A stretch of 64,000 nucleotides of DNA from Allobosea sp. Root381 (GTDB taxonomy: Bacteria; Pseudomonadota; Alphaproteobacteria; Rhizobiales; Beijerinckiaceae), in contig NZ_LMJT01000003.1 of the NCBI RefSeq assembly GCF_001429395.1, forward strand, positions 185,267 through 249,266, in the 5' to 3' direction. Both the position numbers and the translations under genes were made by a program. Positions 62,790-64,000 of the stretch are shown one piece after another (positions within the stretch are counted from its first letter, which is position 1; each line of letters begins with the position of its first letter). The notes below the pieces were generated by a model. That model saw only the letters and a program-made list of their open reading frames with translations, was not told where the DNA came from and did no database searches.

Positions 62790-64000
62790 TTGAAGTCCAT
62801 CCGCATCAAGATCCTCGCGATCCTGGCGATCATCTCGCTCGGCTCCCTCATCGCTTCCGGTCTCGGCATGTGGGCGCTGTCGCGCTCGGGCGATCTCAGC
62901 CAGCGCTCCGCCATCCAGGCCGACCTCGCTCTCGCCACCGACCGGATCAACGGCCATGTGCTCGGCGTCGTGATGGATGCGCGCGGCATCTACATGTCGA
63001 AGAGCGCCGCCGATGCCGAGCCCTTCGCCAAGGGCATGGAGGCGCGCTTTCCTCAGTTGCAGGCGCTGGCGTCGAGCCTGACGCGGATGGCTCCCGAGGC
63101 CGAGCACGGCCGGGCCCGCGAGATCGAGAAGGCGATCGCGGACTTCATCGCCTTCCGCTCGGAGACGATCCGTCTCGGCCGGCAGGTCTCGACGACGGCC
63201 GCGAACGAGCAGGGCAACAACGAGCTCAACCGCGCCAACCGCAAGGCCCTCAACGACCTGCTCGTCGGCTTCGCCAAGAGCAACGAGGCCACCGGCGAGG
63301 CGCTCGGTCAGGACGCCGCCGCTTTCACCCGCACGGCTCAGATCATGCTCCCGATCATCCTCGGCGTGATGCTGCTCGGCTCGCTGGCGCTCGCCCTCTT
63401 CTTCGCCCAGCGCCAGCTGACGCGCCCCCTGCTCGATCTGAGCGGGGTGATGGACCGGCTGACGGCGGGGGAGCTGCAGGTCGCGGTGCCACATCGCGAC
63501 CGCAAGGACGAGATCGGCACGATGGCGCGGGCCGTCGCGGTGCTGCGCGAGAGCAGCGAGCAGGTGGCGCAGCTGCAGCAGCAGGAGCAGGCAGCCGCCG
63601 CGGCGCGTCTCGCCCGGGCGCAGTCGATGGAGGCGGTGGTGTCGGATGTCGGCGAGGTGGTCGCTGCGGCGGCTGCCGGCGATTTCTCGGCGCGGCTGAA
63701 GATCGACGAGGCCGACGAGCAGATGCAGCGCCTGGTCGCGGGGATCAACGAGATCAATGCGGTGGTGGATTCGGCGACGAACGAGTTCTCGCGGGCGCTG
63801 TCGGCGGTGGCCGGGGGCGACCTGACGGTGCGGGTGGATTCGGCCTATCGCGGCAAGTTCGCCGAGCTGAAGGGCGCGATCAACGACACCGTCGACCGGC
63901 TGTCCTCGACGGTGCGCACGATCCAGGTGACCTCGGCCGATGTGGGCTTAGCCGCCCGCGAGATCAACATGGGTGCCGACGACCTCTCGAAGCGCACCGA
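62790..64000 (+). CDS. Methyl-accepting chemotaxis protein, partial
   Basis: At least 403 residues before the right edge. The TTG at 62790, with GAAGG upstream, begins KSIRIKILAILAII and the first membrane helix; an in-frame ATG at 62703 would add 29 basic residues. Order: membrane segment (about 8-28), periplasmic four-helix ligand domain (about 35-180, GHVLGVVMDARGIYMSKS is the conserved start), second membrane segment (about 187-207), then two HAMP-like segments (TRPLLDLSGVMDRLTAGELQV; FSRALSAVAGGDLTVRVDS). The signalling tip lies beyond the window. Confidence 0.88.
   Translation, partial: MKSIRIKILAILAIISLGSLIASGLGMWALSRSGDLSQRSAIQADLALATDRINGHVLGVVMDARGIYMSKSAADAEPFAKGMEARFPQLQALASSLTRMAPEAEHGRAREIEKAIADFIAFRSETIRLGRQVSTTAANEQGNNELNRANRKALNDLLVGFAKSNEATGEALGQDAAAFTRTAQIMLPIILGVMLLGSLALALFFAQRQLTRPLLDLSGVMDRLTAGELQVAVPHRDRKDEIGTMARAVAVLRESSEQVAQLQQQEQAAAAARLARAQSMEAVVSDVGEVVAAAAAGDFSARLKIDEADEQMQRLVAGINEINAVVDSATNEFSRALSAVAGGDLTVRVDSAYRGKFAELKGAINDTVDRLSSTVRTIQVTSADVGLAAREINMGADDLSKRT

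Overview
The window is high-GC chromosomal DNA of an alphaproteobacterium, most likely a member of the Hyphomicrobiales close to Bosea. The evidence is the mdh-sucCD-sucAB-lpd operon order, an RpiR-type regulator heading the inositol genes, a serC-type RNA leader in front of serC-serA, an exact CtrA box, a possible EcfG promoter, abundant TTT and TRAP transporters, and many short GTCAT...ATGAC palindromic elements between genes. The genus is an inference. Both ends cut through genes: a tctA-type permease on the left and a chemotaxis receptor on the right. I see no rRNA, tRNA, CRISPR array or complete insertion sequence.

Layout. 1-4.7 kb: a tripartite tricarboxylate transporter (tctCBA) with a GntR/FCD regulator, and a divergent class V (serine-glyoxylate type) aminotransferase. 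4.7-5.4 kb: an AbrB-type antitoxin with a Doc/Fic toxin. 5.5-14.9 kb: a carboxylate-utilisation region with two AMP-forming acyl-CoA ligases, a double PCC/DUF296 protein, an IclR regulator, a divergent TRAP transporter (fused QM permease plus DctP) and an SDR dehydrogenase. 15-21.8 kb: the inositol genes rpiR(iolR)-iolC(DUF2090 fusion)-iolD-iolE-iolB; iolG and iolA are not in the window. 21.9-27.5 kb: small lipoproteins, a YqjD-like membrane protein, a PHA-granule family protein, a YbaL-type antiporter and a DUF3830 protein.

27.5-40.3 kb: patatin phospholipase with 3-hydroxybutyrate dehydrogenase, zur, ispG, kup, an EamA exporter, MarR, a flavodoxin-fold oxidoreductase, an FAD-linked dehydrogenase, a cytosine-deaminase-like amidohydrolase, folD, and a HepT/MntA toxin-antitoxin pair. 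40.3-49.6 kb: the TCA operon mdh-sucC-sucD-sucA-sucB-lpd on the minus strand, followed upstream by tetR and zapE. 51.8-54.7 kb: two small secreted proteins, a repeat-rich non-coding block with strong paired hairpins, and a low-GC DUF3800 gene that looks acquired. 54.8-58.2 kb: RNA leader, serC, serA, DUF1902. 58.2-64 kb: class A beta-lactamase, a GH75-like secreted protein, an EamA transporter, a class I glutamine amidotransferase and the start of a methyl-accepting chemotaxis protein.

Most unexplained signals: (i) the 53.14-53.6 kb block with twin 8-bp-stem hairpins carrying the same loop; (ii) the iclR-ligase-PCC/TRAP-SDR module with its paired 17-18 bp direct repeats; (iii) a hairpin that buries the MntA ribosome binding site; (iv) a hairpin repeat with a GGGGATAA apex whose stems change sequence but keep pairing.
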